A DNA stretch of 14,055 nt from CBDVBD01 sp965372135 (GCA_965372135.1 CBDVBD010000080.1:1-14055); one strand, 5' to 3'; positions 6,968 to 14,055 are shown, counted from the stretch's first letter. Translations and numbers: made by a program. The notes: generated by a model from the letters alone, not told the origin.

Positions 6968-9562
6968 ATGTCAACCCCGTTATTAAAACAATATCACGCT
7001 CAAAAGTCCGAATATCCGGGAATGATCCTCCTGTTTCGGATGGGTGATTTCTTTGAGCTGTTCTATGACGATGCCAAAATCGCATCCGAGGTTTTGGGAT
7101 TAACTTTGACCAGCCGTGGACACGGGAAATCCGGCGACGTCCCATTAGCAGGATTCCCTCACCATGCTGCTGAAGGATACATCGAGCAATTAGTACAAGC
7201 CGGTCACCGCGTGGCAATCTGCGAACAGGTAGAAGACCCGAAAAAAGCCAAAGGCTTGGTCAAACGTGACGTGATCGAAATCGTATCAGCCGGAACCGCT
7301 TTATCTGATAACCTGTTGGACAAAGGTCGTAACAACTACTTAGTGGCAGTAGTTTCCGGTGCGGAAAATATCGGGTTAGCCTACGCAGATATATCCACTG
7401 GGGACTTCGCAGCAGAAGACATAATGCCCTCCCAATTCCGGGACCGCATAACCGCATTGGAACCGTCGGAGATTCTGATTCCCAACGAGCAGAGAAGTAT
7501 CCTGAAACCCGCAATACCTATCGGTACCCGTGCCGTAATCACCACCGGTGAGGACTGGACATTTTCCCAGGATTTCGGGAGGGAAATCCTGTTACGTCAC
7601 TTCGAGACCCAGTCATTATCTGGTTTTGGAATAGACGATCTCCATGCCGGTATTGGTGCCGCCGGCGCACTGCTGCACTACGTCCAACAGATGCGCAAAG
7701 GTGACATACATGTTATCAATCACATCTCCCGGGGATCATCCGGCGAGGAAATGATCCTTGACGAGGCTACCAGGCGTAACTTGGAGCTTGTATCCTCATT
7801 GATGGGTGACCGCCCCCAAGCCACACTGCTGTACATCGTCGACCGCACCCTAACCCCTCCAGGGAAACGGTTGTTGCGTCGCCGCTTGCTTCGTCCCACC
7901 CGTGATATTGATGAAATCAACCAGCGCTTGGATGCTATCGAGGAGCTGACACAGCACCGTGAAATCTTGTCGGCTGTTGGAGATACTCTGAAAGGCTTCG
8001 GTGATCCGGAACGGTTGGTTGCCAGATTGTCCGGCGGTAGAGGATCTCCCAAAGACGCTTTATCTCTTGGTGAAGCTCTCAGTAGAATACCTACGCTAAA
8101 AGAATCATTAGCGGAAGTAAAATCCTTAGAATTATCCCAAATAAACTCAAATCTGGACCCACTGCAATCGTTGGTGGATCATCTCCATAGCGCGCTGGTC
8201 GATAATCCCCCTGCCAATATTGCCGCCGGGGATGTCATCCGTGATGGTTATGATAAGGAATTAGACGAAATCCGCACCTTACGACGCTCCTCCCGGAAAT
8301 GGATTCATGATCAACAAAATAGTGAACGAACCAAAACCAGTATCCCTTCCTTAAAAATCGGCTTCAATCAAGTATTCGGATACTATATTGAAGTCACAAA
8401 ACCCCACCTATCTAAGGTGCCGGACCATTACATTCGAAAGCAAACCCTGGTCAACGCCGAACGGTATATTACTCCGGAACTAAAGGAACAGGAGGAAAAA
8501 ATCCTATCTGCCGATGAGCGGATTCAGGAAAGGGAAGAAGCCCTATGGGCAGCCTTGCGTCAGGAAATTATAGAACACACCGAAGCAATACAAACCAATT
8601 CCCAAGCTGTTGCTAAACTTGATATCGCCCGCTCGATGACGGAACTGGCGCTGGAAAAGCGCTGGCACCGCCCGGAAATTGTAAAAAACCGCGAGCTGGT
8701 ACTGAAAAACAGCCGTCATCCCGTGGTGGAAGAACTACTGCCCCCTGGGGAGACTTTCGTTGCCAACGACTTGGAACTGGATCCCGCTACTCACCAGATA
8801 CTGCTCATCACCGGTCCCAACATGGCGGGGAAATCCACTTACTTACGCCAAGTGGGCTTAATTATCATCCTGGCGCAGATGGGTAGCTTCGTACCTGCCG
8901 ATCATGCGAAAATCGGAGTGGTGGATCGACTCTTTACCAGGGTGGGCGCATCCGATAACTTAGCCGGCGGTGAATCCACCTTCCTGGTGGAGATGAACGA
9001 AGTCGCTAACATCCTAAACAACGCCACTCTCGACAGCTTGGTCCTGCTGGATGAAGTCGGTCGCGGGACCTCTACCTTCGACGGATTATCATTAGCCTGG
9101 GCGATTGTTGAATACCTGCATCAGAATAAAAAATTAGCCGCAAAAACCTTATTCGCCACACATTATCACGAACTTACGGAACTTGAAGGCTATTTGGAAC
9201 GTGTAAAGAATGTAAATGTTGCCGTTAAGAAGTATGGTGACAAGGTACTCTTCCTGCGTAAAATTCAGCCCGGTGGATGCGACCACTCGTATGGAATCGA
9301 TGTGGCGCGGTTAGCTGGATTACCCGGCAAGGTCATAGAACGTGCCCGGGACATCCTTGATAAACTGGAATCGGAAACGTTAGTACCGGATCATTCAACT
9401 GAACACAAAGAGAGACCAGGTGCAAAGACTTCCCCAATACAGATGACCATATTCCCGCCGGACAACGGGGAATTGCAGAAAGCCGTAGAAAAGCTTGATG
9501 TCAACAACATGACGCCTGTCGAAGCGCTAAATGCGTTGATGGAACTTAAAAAGCTGGTGTGA
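6968..9562 (+). CDS. mutS: DNA mismatch repair protein MutS
   Basis: Full-length MutS of 864 residues that recognises mispaired bases and starts mismatch repair. The mismatch-binding motif is GDFFELF (26-32), with Phe28 and Glu30 in the F-X-E positions. The core includes PPGKRLLRRRLLRP near 7857-7898. The ATPase has Walker A GPNMAGKST (616-624), the ABC-like segment GGESTFLVEM near 8967-8996, and Walker B LLDEVGRGTSTFDG with Asp695 and Glu696. THYHEL near 9161-9176 is the conserved H loop. A beta-clamp-binding-type motif QMTIF lies at 825-829, and the C-terminal tail TPVEALNALMELKKL is present. I chose ATG 6968 because it gives the usual start STPLLKQY; a GTG at 6956 would add four residues. 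No ribosome binding site is evident. The gene lies 28 bases after the SPOR gene. No mutL is nearby. Confidence 0.97.
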   Translation: MSTPLLKQYHAQKSEYPGMILLFRMGDFFELFYDDAKIASEVLGLTLTSRGHGKSGDVPLAGFPHHAAEGYIEQLVQAGHRVAICEQVEDPKKAKGLVKRDVIEIVSAGTALSDNLLDKGRNNYLVAVVSGAENIGLAYADISTGDFAAEDIMPSQFRDRITALEPSEILIPNEQRSILKPAIPIGTRAVITTGEDWTFSQDFGREILLRHFETQSLSGFGIDDLHAGIGAAGALLHYVQQMRKGDIHVINHISRGSSGEEMILDEATRRNLELVSSLMGDRPQATLLYIVDRTLTPPGKRLLRRRLLRPTRDIDEINQRLDAIEELTQHREILSAVGDTLKGFGDPERLVARLSGGRGSPKDALSLGEALSRIPTLKESLAEVKSLELSQINSNLDPLQSLVDHLHSALVDNPPANIAAGDVIRDGYDKELDEIRTLRRSSRKWIHDQQNSERTKTSIPSLKIGFNQVFGYYIEVTKPHLSKVPDHYIRKQTLVNAERYITPELKEQEEKILSADERIQEREEALWAALRQEIIEHTEAIQTNSQAVAKLDIARSMTELALEKRWHRPEIVKNRELVLKNSRHPVVEELLPPGETFVANDLELDPATHQILLITGPNMAGKSTYLRQVGLIIILAQMGSFVPADHAKIGVVDRLFTRVGASDNLAGGESTFLVEMNEVANILNNATLDSLVLLDEVGRGTSTFDGLSLAWAIVEYLHQNKKLAAKTLFATHYHELTELEGYLERVKNVNVAVKKYGDKVLFLRKIQPGGCDHSYGIDVARLAGLPGKVIERARDILDKLESETLVPDHSTEHKERPGAKTSPIQMTIFPPDNGELQKAVEKLDVNNMTPVEALNALMELKKLV

Positions 9563-9581
9563 GACACCAAATCGCTGGCAA

Positions 9582-9587
9582 AGAGGA
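9582..9587 (+). promoter_or_regulatory. Ribosome binding site fixing the PorV-like start
   Basis: AGAGGA lies four bases before the ATG at 9592. It favours this start over the GTG at 9559, which would overlap the mutS stop and place a charged segment before the signal peptide. Confidence 0.6.
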
Positions 9588-9591
9588 TTAC

Positions 9592-10611
9592 ATGAACCGA
9601 AGAAATCACAAAAAATACATAAACTCCGCCTACTGCATCGTATGGTTATGCCTAATAATAATCCTGCTACCCAAGGGTGATACGAATGCTGATTGGCTGT
9701 TCCCCGCCAAATATGCCGGGGAATTCTTAGCCACTGGTGTGGGTGCGCGTGCCTTAGGCATGGGTGGTGCCGGTGTCGCCTTAACCACCGACGGCACAGC
9801 CGCCTATTGGAATCCGGCTGGATTATCACGCATCCAACGACGGCAGTTGAACCTGATGCACTCCGAAAGATTCGCAGGTGTTGTTACCTACAACTACATC
9901 GGATACGCCCTGCCCTACCATCAGAACGAAGGTGTGGCGTTAAATCTGATTGCCCTGGGCGTCGGCGATATCCCCATCACAGTATTGGAAGATCCCGGAG
10001 CTGCCATCGGTCCCGATAACCGGGTCATCGAAAAGGAAACCTCCAGTGACTTGGAAATGGCACTCTTCGTCTCTTATGGCAAACAGACCAATCACGGATT
10101 CGACCTGGGTGCCAATGCTAAAATCATCCACAAATCCGTCGCAAACCACAGCGCATGGGGATTGGGATTTGACATCGCCGCCCGAACCACCTTACCCGGA
10201 AAAATATTGGTCGGCGCCAACCTTCAGGATGTCACCACCACTATCCTGGTATGGGACACCGGGCAGAAAGAATCAATAACCCCTACCTTAAAGCTTGGAT
10301 TAGCCCGTAAATTCGAAATCGCAAAACTGAGAGCTGATATCACACCCGCCGCCGATGCCGATATTCGCTTTAGCAACCGGCGCAGTGTCGATGACGGTTG
10401 GTGGGGTCCCATATCATTAAAATCCCACTTGGGGCTGGAATTCTGCTTGGAACGTACCGTGCATCTGCGTGTGGGAATGGATGGCGGTAAAATGACTGCC
10501 GGCGCCGGACTGTCCATATTTAGCGTGCAAGCCGACTATGCATATCTGAGTCACGAAATCTTAGGTGACACTCACCGTGTTTCTTTGGGCATCTCTTGGG
10601 GGGAACGCTAA
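9592..10611 (+). CDS. PorV/PorQ-family outer-membrane beta-barrel protein
   Basis: Predicted exported beta-barrel of 339 residues. The signal peptide has a basic N-region (NRRNHKK) and a hydrophobic core at 12-27, with cleavage probably near residues 31-33 (TNA, before Asp34). The mature start carries the family signature: FLATGVGARALGMGGAGVAL (45-64), then DGTAAYWNPAGLS (67-79), as in the PorV/PorQ (UPF0164) family, whose fold resembles FadL-type barrels. Alternating hydrophobic strands with Gly/aromatic ends continue to the C terminus, which ends SLGISWGER. In Bacteroidetes PorV is a shuttle in type IX secretion, but many FCB-lineage paralogues have unknown roles, and no other secretion gene is seen here, so I do not assign that function. 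It is the last gene before a terminator-like hairpin. Confidence 0.8.
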   Translation: MNRRNHKKYINSAYCIVWLCLIIILLPKGDTNADWLFPAKYAGEFLATGVGARALGMGGAGVALTTDGTAAYWNPAGLSRIQRRQLNLMHSERFAGVVTYNYIGYALPYHQNEGVALNLIALGVGDIPITVLEDPGAAIGPDNRVIEKETSSDLEMALFVSYGKQTNHGFDLGANAKIIHKSVANHSAWGLGFDIAARTTLPGKILVGANLQDVTTTILVWDTGQKESITPTLKLGLARKFEIAKLRADITPAADADIRFSNRRSVDDGWWGPISLKSHLGLEFCLERTVHLRVGMDGGKMTAGAGLSIFSVQADYAYLSHEILGDTHRVSLGISWGER

Positions 10612-10713
10612 CATAATCATGCACTAATCTTCTGTATAGAGGCGGCTTCAGCCAGTCCTTTATCTCTCTTTCTGCAACAAATAATCTAACTGAAATAGCC
10701 ATCCTATCAAGAC

Positions 10714-10745
10714 ATTCAGCTATCAATTGGCTGAATTTTGTGTCT
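10714..10745 (+). terminator. Weak rho-independent terminator after the PorV-like gene
   Basis: ATTCAGC (10714-10720) pairs with GCTGAAT (10730-10736), with a possible extra T-G pair closing a 7-base loop. TTTTGTGTCTT follows. The stem has only three G-C pairs and the T run is interrupted, so termination may be partial. Its position between the two gene trains supports the call. Bases 10612-10713 show no gene. Confidence 0.55.
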
Positions 10746-10775
10746 TAAAGTATAGATAATGGGAAAGATAACTAC

Positions 10776-10801
10776 AAATTTTTTTAAAAAAGATGAATAT
10801 T
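10776..10801 (+). promoter_or_regulatory. A/T tract upstream of the yicC promoter (UP-like)
   Basis: A run of 3 A, 7 T and 6 A fills 10776-10791, and A/T-rich sequence continues to the -35 box. Relative to an expected start near 10841 it covers about -65 to -40, where UP elements contact the RNA polymerase alpha C-terminal domain. The position is seen; the effect is inferred. Confidence 0.4.
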
Positions 10802-10805
10802 TTCG

Positions 10806-10834
10806 TTGACAGAGAATAAAAAATTTCGTATCTT
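10806..10834 (+). promoter_or_regulatory. Sigma70-type promoter for yicC-gmk-rpoZ-coaBC
   Basis: The -35 box TTGACA at 10806-10811 is a perfect consensus. After exactly 17 bases comes TATCTT at 10829-10834 as the -10 box. Transcription would start near 10841, giving a leader of about 37 bases before the yicC ATG at 10878. The A/T tract upstream and the terminator-like hairpin further upstream support a transcription unit boundary here. Confidence 0.8.
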
Positions 10835-10854
10835 ATTTGTTTGAAAATAAGATA
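10829..10854. promoter_or_regulatory. Perfect 10-bp inverted repeat over the -10 box (operator-like)
   Basis: TATCTTATTT at 10829-10838 is the exact reverse complement of AAATAAGATA at 10845-10854, with a 6-base spacer GTTTGA. The left arm is the -10 box itself, and the spacer covers the expected start site. A protein bound here would block RNA polymerase, so a repressor site is the simplest reading. Only the last part would be in the RNA if transcription starts near 10841, so an RNA hairpin is less likely. No regulator gene is in the window. Confidence 0.6.
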
Positions 10855-10881
10855 ATGCAACATATGTCGGATATTCCATGA
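10855..10881 (+). other. Possible 8-codon leader ORF overlapping the yicC start
   Basis: An ATG at 10855 opens a frame reading MQHMSDIP and stops with TGA at 10879-10881. A second in-frame ATG lies at 10864. The stop overlaps the yicC ATG (10878-10880) as ATGA, the usual geometry for translational coupling. No ribosome binding site precedes it, and such a short frame can arise by chance. Confidence 0.2.
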
Positions 10882-11759
10882 TTCGCTCTATGACAGGGTA
10901 CGGGAGAAGCGAGTTACAGCGTGATGGTTTCACGGTACGCGTCGAAATGCGCTCTATTAACAGCCGATTCCTGGATCTGGCTTTTAAGACATCCCGTGCC
11001 TTGTTTAATTATGAAAATGAACTAAAAGAGCTGATTAAGAGTAAAATCTCCCGCGGTCGGATCACTACACAAATCATATACTCGCAGGATCGTGAGAATT
11101 CTGAGCTATCGATCATTGACAAAGACCACGCCAAAACCTATTTGGACATGCTGAAATCCTTGGTCGCCGGACTGGGATTGAAAGACGATGTAACTTTGAG
11201 TCACTTGCTGATGTTTAACGACATATTCGTTCCTCAGGAAGAACCAAACGAGATTGAAATCCTGTTGAGCGTGGTCAAAGAAGCCGTTATGCTTGCCATT
11301 GAAGACCTCCAGGCGATGAAAAGTGACGAAGGTGCTGAGTTGTCCAATGACATGCTTAAACGGATCGATCAACTGGAGCATACCCTTGATCAGGTGGAAG
11401 AATTGGCTAAGAATGTCCCCGAGGATGCCCTTAAACGGTTGAAAGATCGTGTGTCAAAGCTTATTATTCCTGAAAACCTGGAACCCAGCCGCTTAGAAAT
11501 CGAATTGGCGTTAATGGCTGACAAACTGGATATCACCGAAGAATGTGTCCGGTTGCGCAGCCATCTGCAGTTATTCCAAAATACTATCAATTTCAGCGAA
11601 CCAACCAGTGGCAAGCGTCTGGGATTTATCCTGCAGGAAATGAACCGGGAAACAAACACCATCGGTTCTAAATCGAATAGTATTGATATTTCCCACCATA
11701 CCGTAAGTCTGAAAGAAGAAATCGAACGAATCCGAGAGCAGGTACAAAATATCGAATAG
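10878..11759 (+). CDS. yicC: YicC-family endoribonuclease
   Basis: YicC-family protein of 293 residues, the usual length. The start MIRSMTGYGRSE is the family's hallmark N terminus and fixes the ATG. RVEMRSINSRFLDL (21-34) matches the conserved block usually read as SVNHRYLD, here with Ser for His. The C-terminal DUF1732 domain ends with GKRLGFILQEMNRET (about 245-259), an IGSKSNSIDISHH stretch, and the terminal EEIERIREQVQNIE (280-293), all diagnostic. E. coli YicC is reported as an endoribonuclease that affects small-RNA stability; activity here is inferred. It is the first gene of the second train, 37 bases after the predicted transcription start, with only a poor ribosome binding site. 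The stop TAG directly abuts the gmk GTG. Confidence 0.93.
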   Translation: MIRSMTGYGRSELQRDGFTVRVEMRSINSRFLDLAFKTSRALFNYENELKELIKSKISRGRITTQIIYSQDRENSELSIIDKDHAKTYLDMLKSLVAGLGLKDDVTLSHLLMFNDIFVPQEEPNEIEILLSVVKEAVMLAIEDLQAMKSDEGAELSNDMLKRIDQLEHTLDQVEELAKNVPEDALKRLKDRVSKLIIPENLEPSRLEIELALMADKLDITEECVRLRSHLQLFQNTINFSEPTSGKRLGFILQEMNRETNTIGSKSNSIDISHHTVSLKEEIERIREQVQNIE

Positions 11760-12353
11760 GTGAAAGTGCCACAGTCGCACAATTCAGGACACGGACTTCT
11801 CATTGCCATCTCATCACCCTCGGGTGGTGGAAAAACCACCGTAATCCGTGAAGTAAGAAAGAGACGTCCGGAATTTGGATATTCAGTATCCTGCACTACT
11901 CGCGAACCCCGAGCAGGGGAAACTAACGGAAAAGATTATATCTTCCTAATCGAACAGGAATTCAAACAACGTATAGAACGTGATGAATTCCTGGAATGGG
12001 AAAGCGTACACGGCTACCTGTATGGGACATTGAAAGAAACCGTGTCTCGTGCCAAAGATGCAGGGCAGCACCTATTATTTGATATCGATGTTTATGGAGC
12101 TCAATCACTAAAATGTGCTTTCCCGGATTCCTTATTAATCTTCCTAAATCCTCCTGACCTTGACACGCTGATACTTCGATTGAAGTCACGCGCAAAGGAC
12201 TCTCAGCAGGAAATCGATAACCGTTTGAAACGTGTTGAAATAGAAATGAAAATTGGTCAACAATTCGACGTTATAATCATAAACGATAAAATCAACGATA
12301 CCGTCAATCAAGTAATCAAAGCCATCGAACAACGATTAGCAGAAAAACATTGA
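11760..12353 (+). CDS. gmk: Guanylate kinase
   Basis: Guanylate kinase of 197 residues, which phosphorylates GMP to GDP with ATP in the cytoplasm. The P-loop SSPSGGGKTT is at 18-27. The GMP-binding region includes SVSCTTREPRAGETNGKDY (42-60) and FLEWESVHGYLYGT (77-90). DIDVYGAQSLK (108-118) follows the Walker B-like strand; the family more often has Trp-Gln where this has Val-Tyr. The lid segment SRAKDSQQEIDNRLKR (143-158) provides the expected arginines. The GTG at 11760 follows the yicC stop with no gap; a second in-frame GTG at 11766 would remove two residues. There is no clear ribosome binding site, so coupling to yicC is likely. The yicC-gmk-rpoZ-coaBC order is widely conserved. Confidence 0.95.
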   Translation: MKVPQSHNSGHGLLIAISSPSGGGKTTVIREVRKRRPEFGYSVSCTTREPRAGETNGKDYIFLIEQEFKQRIERDEFLEWESVHGYLYGTLKETVSRAKDAGQHLLFDIDVYGAQSLKCAFPDSLLIFLNPPDLDTLILRLKSRAKDSQQEIDNRLKRVEIEMKIGQQFDVIIINDKINDTVNQVIKAIEQRLAEKH

Positions 12354-12369
12354 AACAAGCCAGATAAAT

Positions 12370-12375
12370 AAAGGA
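12370..12375 (+). promoter_or_regulatory. Ribosome binding site fixing the rpoZ start
   Basis: AAAGGA lies five bases before the ATG at 12381. The ATG at 12375 overlaps this motif and would lack a ribosome binding site, so 12381 is preferred. Confidence 0.55.
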
Positions 12376-12380
12376 TGCTT

Positions 12381-12728
12381 ATGACAACCAAAACTTCCGA
12401 TCATCAGACTGAACCTCAGGAAAATCCCCAAGATGAAAAAGAAAAACAACTGGAACGCTCTGATTTCATAGGAGAAGATTTCGAAGAGTTGGCTGACAAT
12501 ATCTATGAGGCGATCATCGTGATTGCCAAACGTGCCCGATCGATCGGAGAAAGTCAGAAAAGGGAAATCGATAGCCAAATAGGTACTTTGGAGTTGACAG
12601 AAACTCCTGAAGATGACCTGTTTGACGACGAGGAAACCGAACCCGAATTCCGCAGTTATGAAAAACCTACTATCCTGGCAATGCAAGAAATGAAAGCTGG
12701 GCAACTAAAGTACGATTACCGGGGATAG
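12381..12728 (+). CDS. rpoZ: RNA polymerase omega subunit
   Basis: Omega subunit of 115 residues that helps fold and assemble the beta-prime subunit of RNA polymerase. The core helix NIYEAIIVIAKRARSIGE (40-57) is the family signature. A second conserved block, EKPTILAMQEMKAGQLKYDY (94-113), matches the C-terminal part of omega proteins from FCB-type bacteria. Between them is an acidic linker (about 72-89, with DDLFDDEETEPE), and the first 25 residues are polar and probably disordered. The gene lies 27 bases after gmk and 8 bases before coaBC, as in many bacterial yicC-gmk-rpoZ-coaBC clusters. That position supports the call even though the sequence is short and diverged. Confidence 0.88.
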   Translation: MTTKTSDHQTEPQENPQDEKEKQLERSDFIGEDFEELADNIYEAIIVIAKRARSIGESQKREIDSQIGTLELTETPEDDLFDDEETEPEFRSYEKPTILAMQEMKAGQLKYDYRG

Positions 12729-12736
12729 ACAGACCA

Positions 12737-13942
12737 ATGTCCCTGTCCGATAAACATTTCATTGTGGGGGTGACCGGTTCTATTGCCGCCTATAAAACGT
12801 GCTACTTAGTCCGGTTGTTGGTGAATTCCGGCGCTGAAGTTCAGGTGGTAATGACCAAGGCAGCCACCGAATTCGTAGGCACCCAAACCTTCGAAACCCT
12901 GTCCAATCAGCCGGTACATCTGGAAATGTTCCCTGATGTACGTGCCCATGTTCCTTGGCATGTGGAGCTTGCACGGTGGGGTGATGTATTGGTCATCGCA
13001 CCGGCTACCGCCAATATCATTGGGAAAATTGCCAATGGTATCACCGATGATCTGATGTCAGCTACTGCCATGTCTTTTGACAAAACGAAGGTAATTGCCC
13101 CTGCCATGAACCCTCGGATGTATGAAAATCCTGCACTGCAGCGAAACTTGGAGACATTAAAGGAACTGGATTGGCAGATCATCCAACCCGGAGTAGGGAA
13201 GATGGCGCACCCGCAGGAAGATGTGGGAAAAGGTAGAATGGCGGAACCGGAAGATATCCTACATCAGTTGAAAAATCTATGGCGGGAAAAGGATTTCGCA
13301 GGTGTCCGGGTTCTAGTAACCGCCGGTCCCACCGAAGAACCCTGGGATCCGGTGCGTGTCTTGACCAATCCATCCACCGGTAAAATGGGATTCGCGGTTG
13401 CCCAGGAAGCGCGCGCTCGTGGTGCGGATGTCACGGTCATCGTTGGACCTCATCACATCCCTGATCCTATCGATTGTCATATCATCAACGTACGGACATC
13501 ACGCGAAATGGCGGATTCCGTCCGTGGAGAGATCGACAACTGTGATGTATTAATCATGAGTGCAGCGGTGTCCGATTTCCAACCGAAAACTACCAGTGAG
13601 CATAAAATAAAAAAGAAGGATTTCGCCACCACACTTGAATTAGAACCCACAGAAGACATTCTGGCATCTCTACCGCCGCCCGATGGGCGGCAAATACGCG
13701 TGGGTTTCGCGGTCGAAACGGAAAATATCACAACCGAGGCGAAACGCAAACTAACCCAAAAACACTTAGACCTGATCATCGCCAATGATACATTATCTCC
13801 GGGATCAGGCTTCGGTACCGATACCAACCGTGCCGTCATCATCGACAATGACGGGGGGCAGGAAGAGCGCCCCTTGGAGTCCAAACACCAATTAGCAAAC
13901 CGCATATTAGACCTGGTCGCAGAACGTCGAAAATCAAGTTAA
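12737..13942 (+). CDS. coaBC: Bifunctional CoaBC (phosphopantothenoylcysteine decarboxylase/synthase)
   Basis: Bifunctional coenzyme A enzyme of 401 residues. The CoaC half (1 to about 180) is an FMN flavoprotein that decarboxylates phosphopantothenoylcysteine. It shows GSIAAYK (14-20), the catalytic-type His75 in HVELARWGD (75-83), APATAN (88-93) and PAMNPRM (122-128). The CoaB half joins phosphopantothenate to cysteine using CTP and shows TAGPTEEPWDPVR (195-207), the NPSTGKMGFA block (211-220), AAVSDFQPK (276-284), EHKIKK (288-293) and DLIIANDT (345-352). The CoaC flap, usually LACG...G.GRM with a catalytic Cys, reads KMAHPQEDVGKGRM (155-168) and has no Cys; it also seems two residues longer. 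The ATG is 8 bases after rpoZ, without a clear ribosome binding site. Overall identity is secure; the flap difference is worth checking. Confidence 0.95.
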   Translation: MSLSDKHFIVGVTGSIAAYKTCYLVRLLVNSGAEVQVVMTKAATEFVGTQTFETLSNQPVHLEMFPDVRAHVPWHVELARWGDVLVIAPATANIIGKIANGITDDLMSATAMSFDKTKVIAPAMNPRMYENPALQRNLETLKELDWQIIQPGVGKMAHPQEDVGKGRMAEPEDILHQLKNLWREKDFAGVRVLVTAGPTEEPWDPVRVLTNPSTGKMGFAVAQEARARGADVTVIVGPHHIPDPIDCHIINVRTSREMADSVRGEIDNCDVLIMSAAVSDFQPKTTSEHKIKKKDFATTLELEPTEDILASLPPPDGRQIRVGFAVETENITTEAKRKLTQKHLDLIIANDTLSPGSGFGTDTNRAVIIDNDGGQEERPLESKHQLANRILDLVAERRKSS

Positions 13943-13960
13943 ACGAGCACGAAAATTGAG

Positions 13961-14038
13961 ATGAGTTCCCGGCAGTCGATAATCAAAGAAACCACCCGCT
14001 ATTTCAAACAACAATCTCTGTTCAAATATCCTAGATGA
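13961..14038 (+). CDS. Short 25-codon ORF, possibly the start of a broken gene
   Basis: An ATG at 13961 opens a 25-codon frame with the polar helix-like sequence IIKETTRYFKQQ (residues 7-18) before a TGA at 14036-14038. A one-base shift just before the stop, for example skipping to the frame read from 14016, stays open to the window edge at 14055. The segment vaguely resembles the N terminus of family-4 uracil-DNA glycosylases, which I recall being found near coaBC in some bacteria, but this rests on about 12 residues. It could be a frameshifted gene, a sequencing error, or non-coding DNA. No good ribosome binding site is seen. Nothing else is visible in 13943-14055. Confidence 0.2.
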   Translation: MSSRQSIIKETTRYFKQQSLFKYPR

Positions 14039-14055
14039 TGTAACTTGTTCAATTG

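Noticed and set aside
9592..10611. Evidence for a type IX secretion system through PorV
   Set aside because: PorV/PorQ-like paralogues are widespread in FCB bacteria, and no other secretion gene is in the window, so the role cannot be assigned.
10641..10660. GGC-TTCA-GCC mini-hairpin with nearby T-rich sequence after the PorV-like gene
   Set aside because: The stem is only three pairs and the T-rich part is interrupted and not adjacent; the hairpin at 10714-10736 is a better terminator candidate.
11390..11896. Open reading frame of 168 codons on the - strand
   Set aside because: It is antisense to yicC and gmk, which are unmistakable; no start signal or motif supports it.
13477..13905. Open reading frame of 142 codons on the - strand
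   Set aside because: It is antisense to the CoaB half of coaBC and has a Ser/Ile-rich translation typical of a shadow frame.
1..14055. CRISPR arrays, transposons, prophage, tRNA or rRNA genes
   Set aside because: I saw no regularly spaced long repeats, terminal inverted repeats with a transposase, phage genes, or tRNA/rRNA-like stretches.

Overview
The window is a dense run of bacterial housekeeping genes, all on the + strand, with small gaps and several stop/start overlaps. Five 60-base samples counted by eye average about 47% G+C. The gene set suggests a Gram-negative, diderm bacterium, because it includes a lipoprotein, a LapA/LapB pair, a SPOR-domain protein and a PorV/PorQ-type outer-membrane protein. 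The PorV-like protein and the omega subunit with a long acidic linker fit the FCB superphylum or one of its uncultured candidate phyla. That placement is inference from gene types; no rRNA or other phylogenetic marker was analysed.

Layout. Bases 1-157 hold no convincing gene. They carry an A/T-rich direct repeat and two tandem DnaA-box sequences. A first gene train then runs to 10611: a lipoprotein resembling a degenerate metallophosphoesterase, a divergent moeA, miaB, a zinc-ribbon membrane protein, lapA, lapB, a SPOR-domain protein, mutS and a PorV/PorQ-like protein. The 266-base gap 10612-10877 contains a weak intrinsic terminator, an A/T-rich tract, a near-consensus sigma70-type promoter and a perfect 10-bp inverted repeat over its -10 element. 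This promoter should drive the second train: yicC, gmk, rpoZ (omega) and coaBC. The last 113 bases hold only a short ORF that stops after 25 codons and may be the start of a damaged or frameshifted gene.

How the genes fit together. lapA, lapB and the SPOR gene form an envelope block: an inner-membrane anchor and TPR pair linked to lipopolysaccharide control in proteobacteria, plus a periplasmic peptidoglycan-binding-type protein whose start lies inside lapB. yicC-gmk-rpoZ-coaBC is a widely conserved cluster covering RNA turnover, guanine nucleotide synthesis, RNA polymerase assembly and coenzyme A synthesis. moeA, miaB and mutS serve molybdenum cofactor synthesis, tRNA modification and mismatch repair; nothing in the sequence ties them functionally to their neighbours.

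I see no CRISPR array, mobile element, tRNA, rRNA or recognisable defence system, and no clear new multi-gene system. The points most worth a second look are the DnaA-box/repeat element at the left end, the operator-like dyad at the yicC promoter, the loss of metal-ligand residues in the first protein, and active-site departures in MoeA and in the CoaC half of CoaBC.
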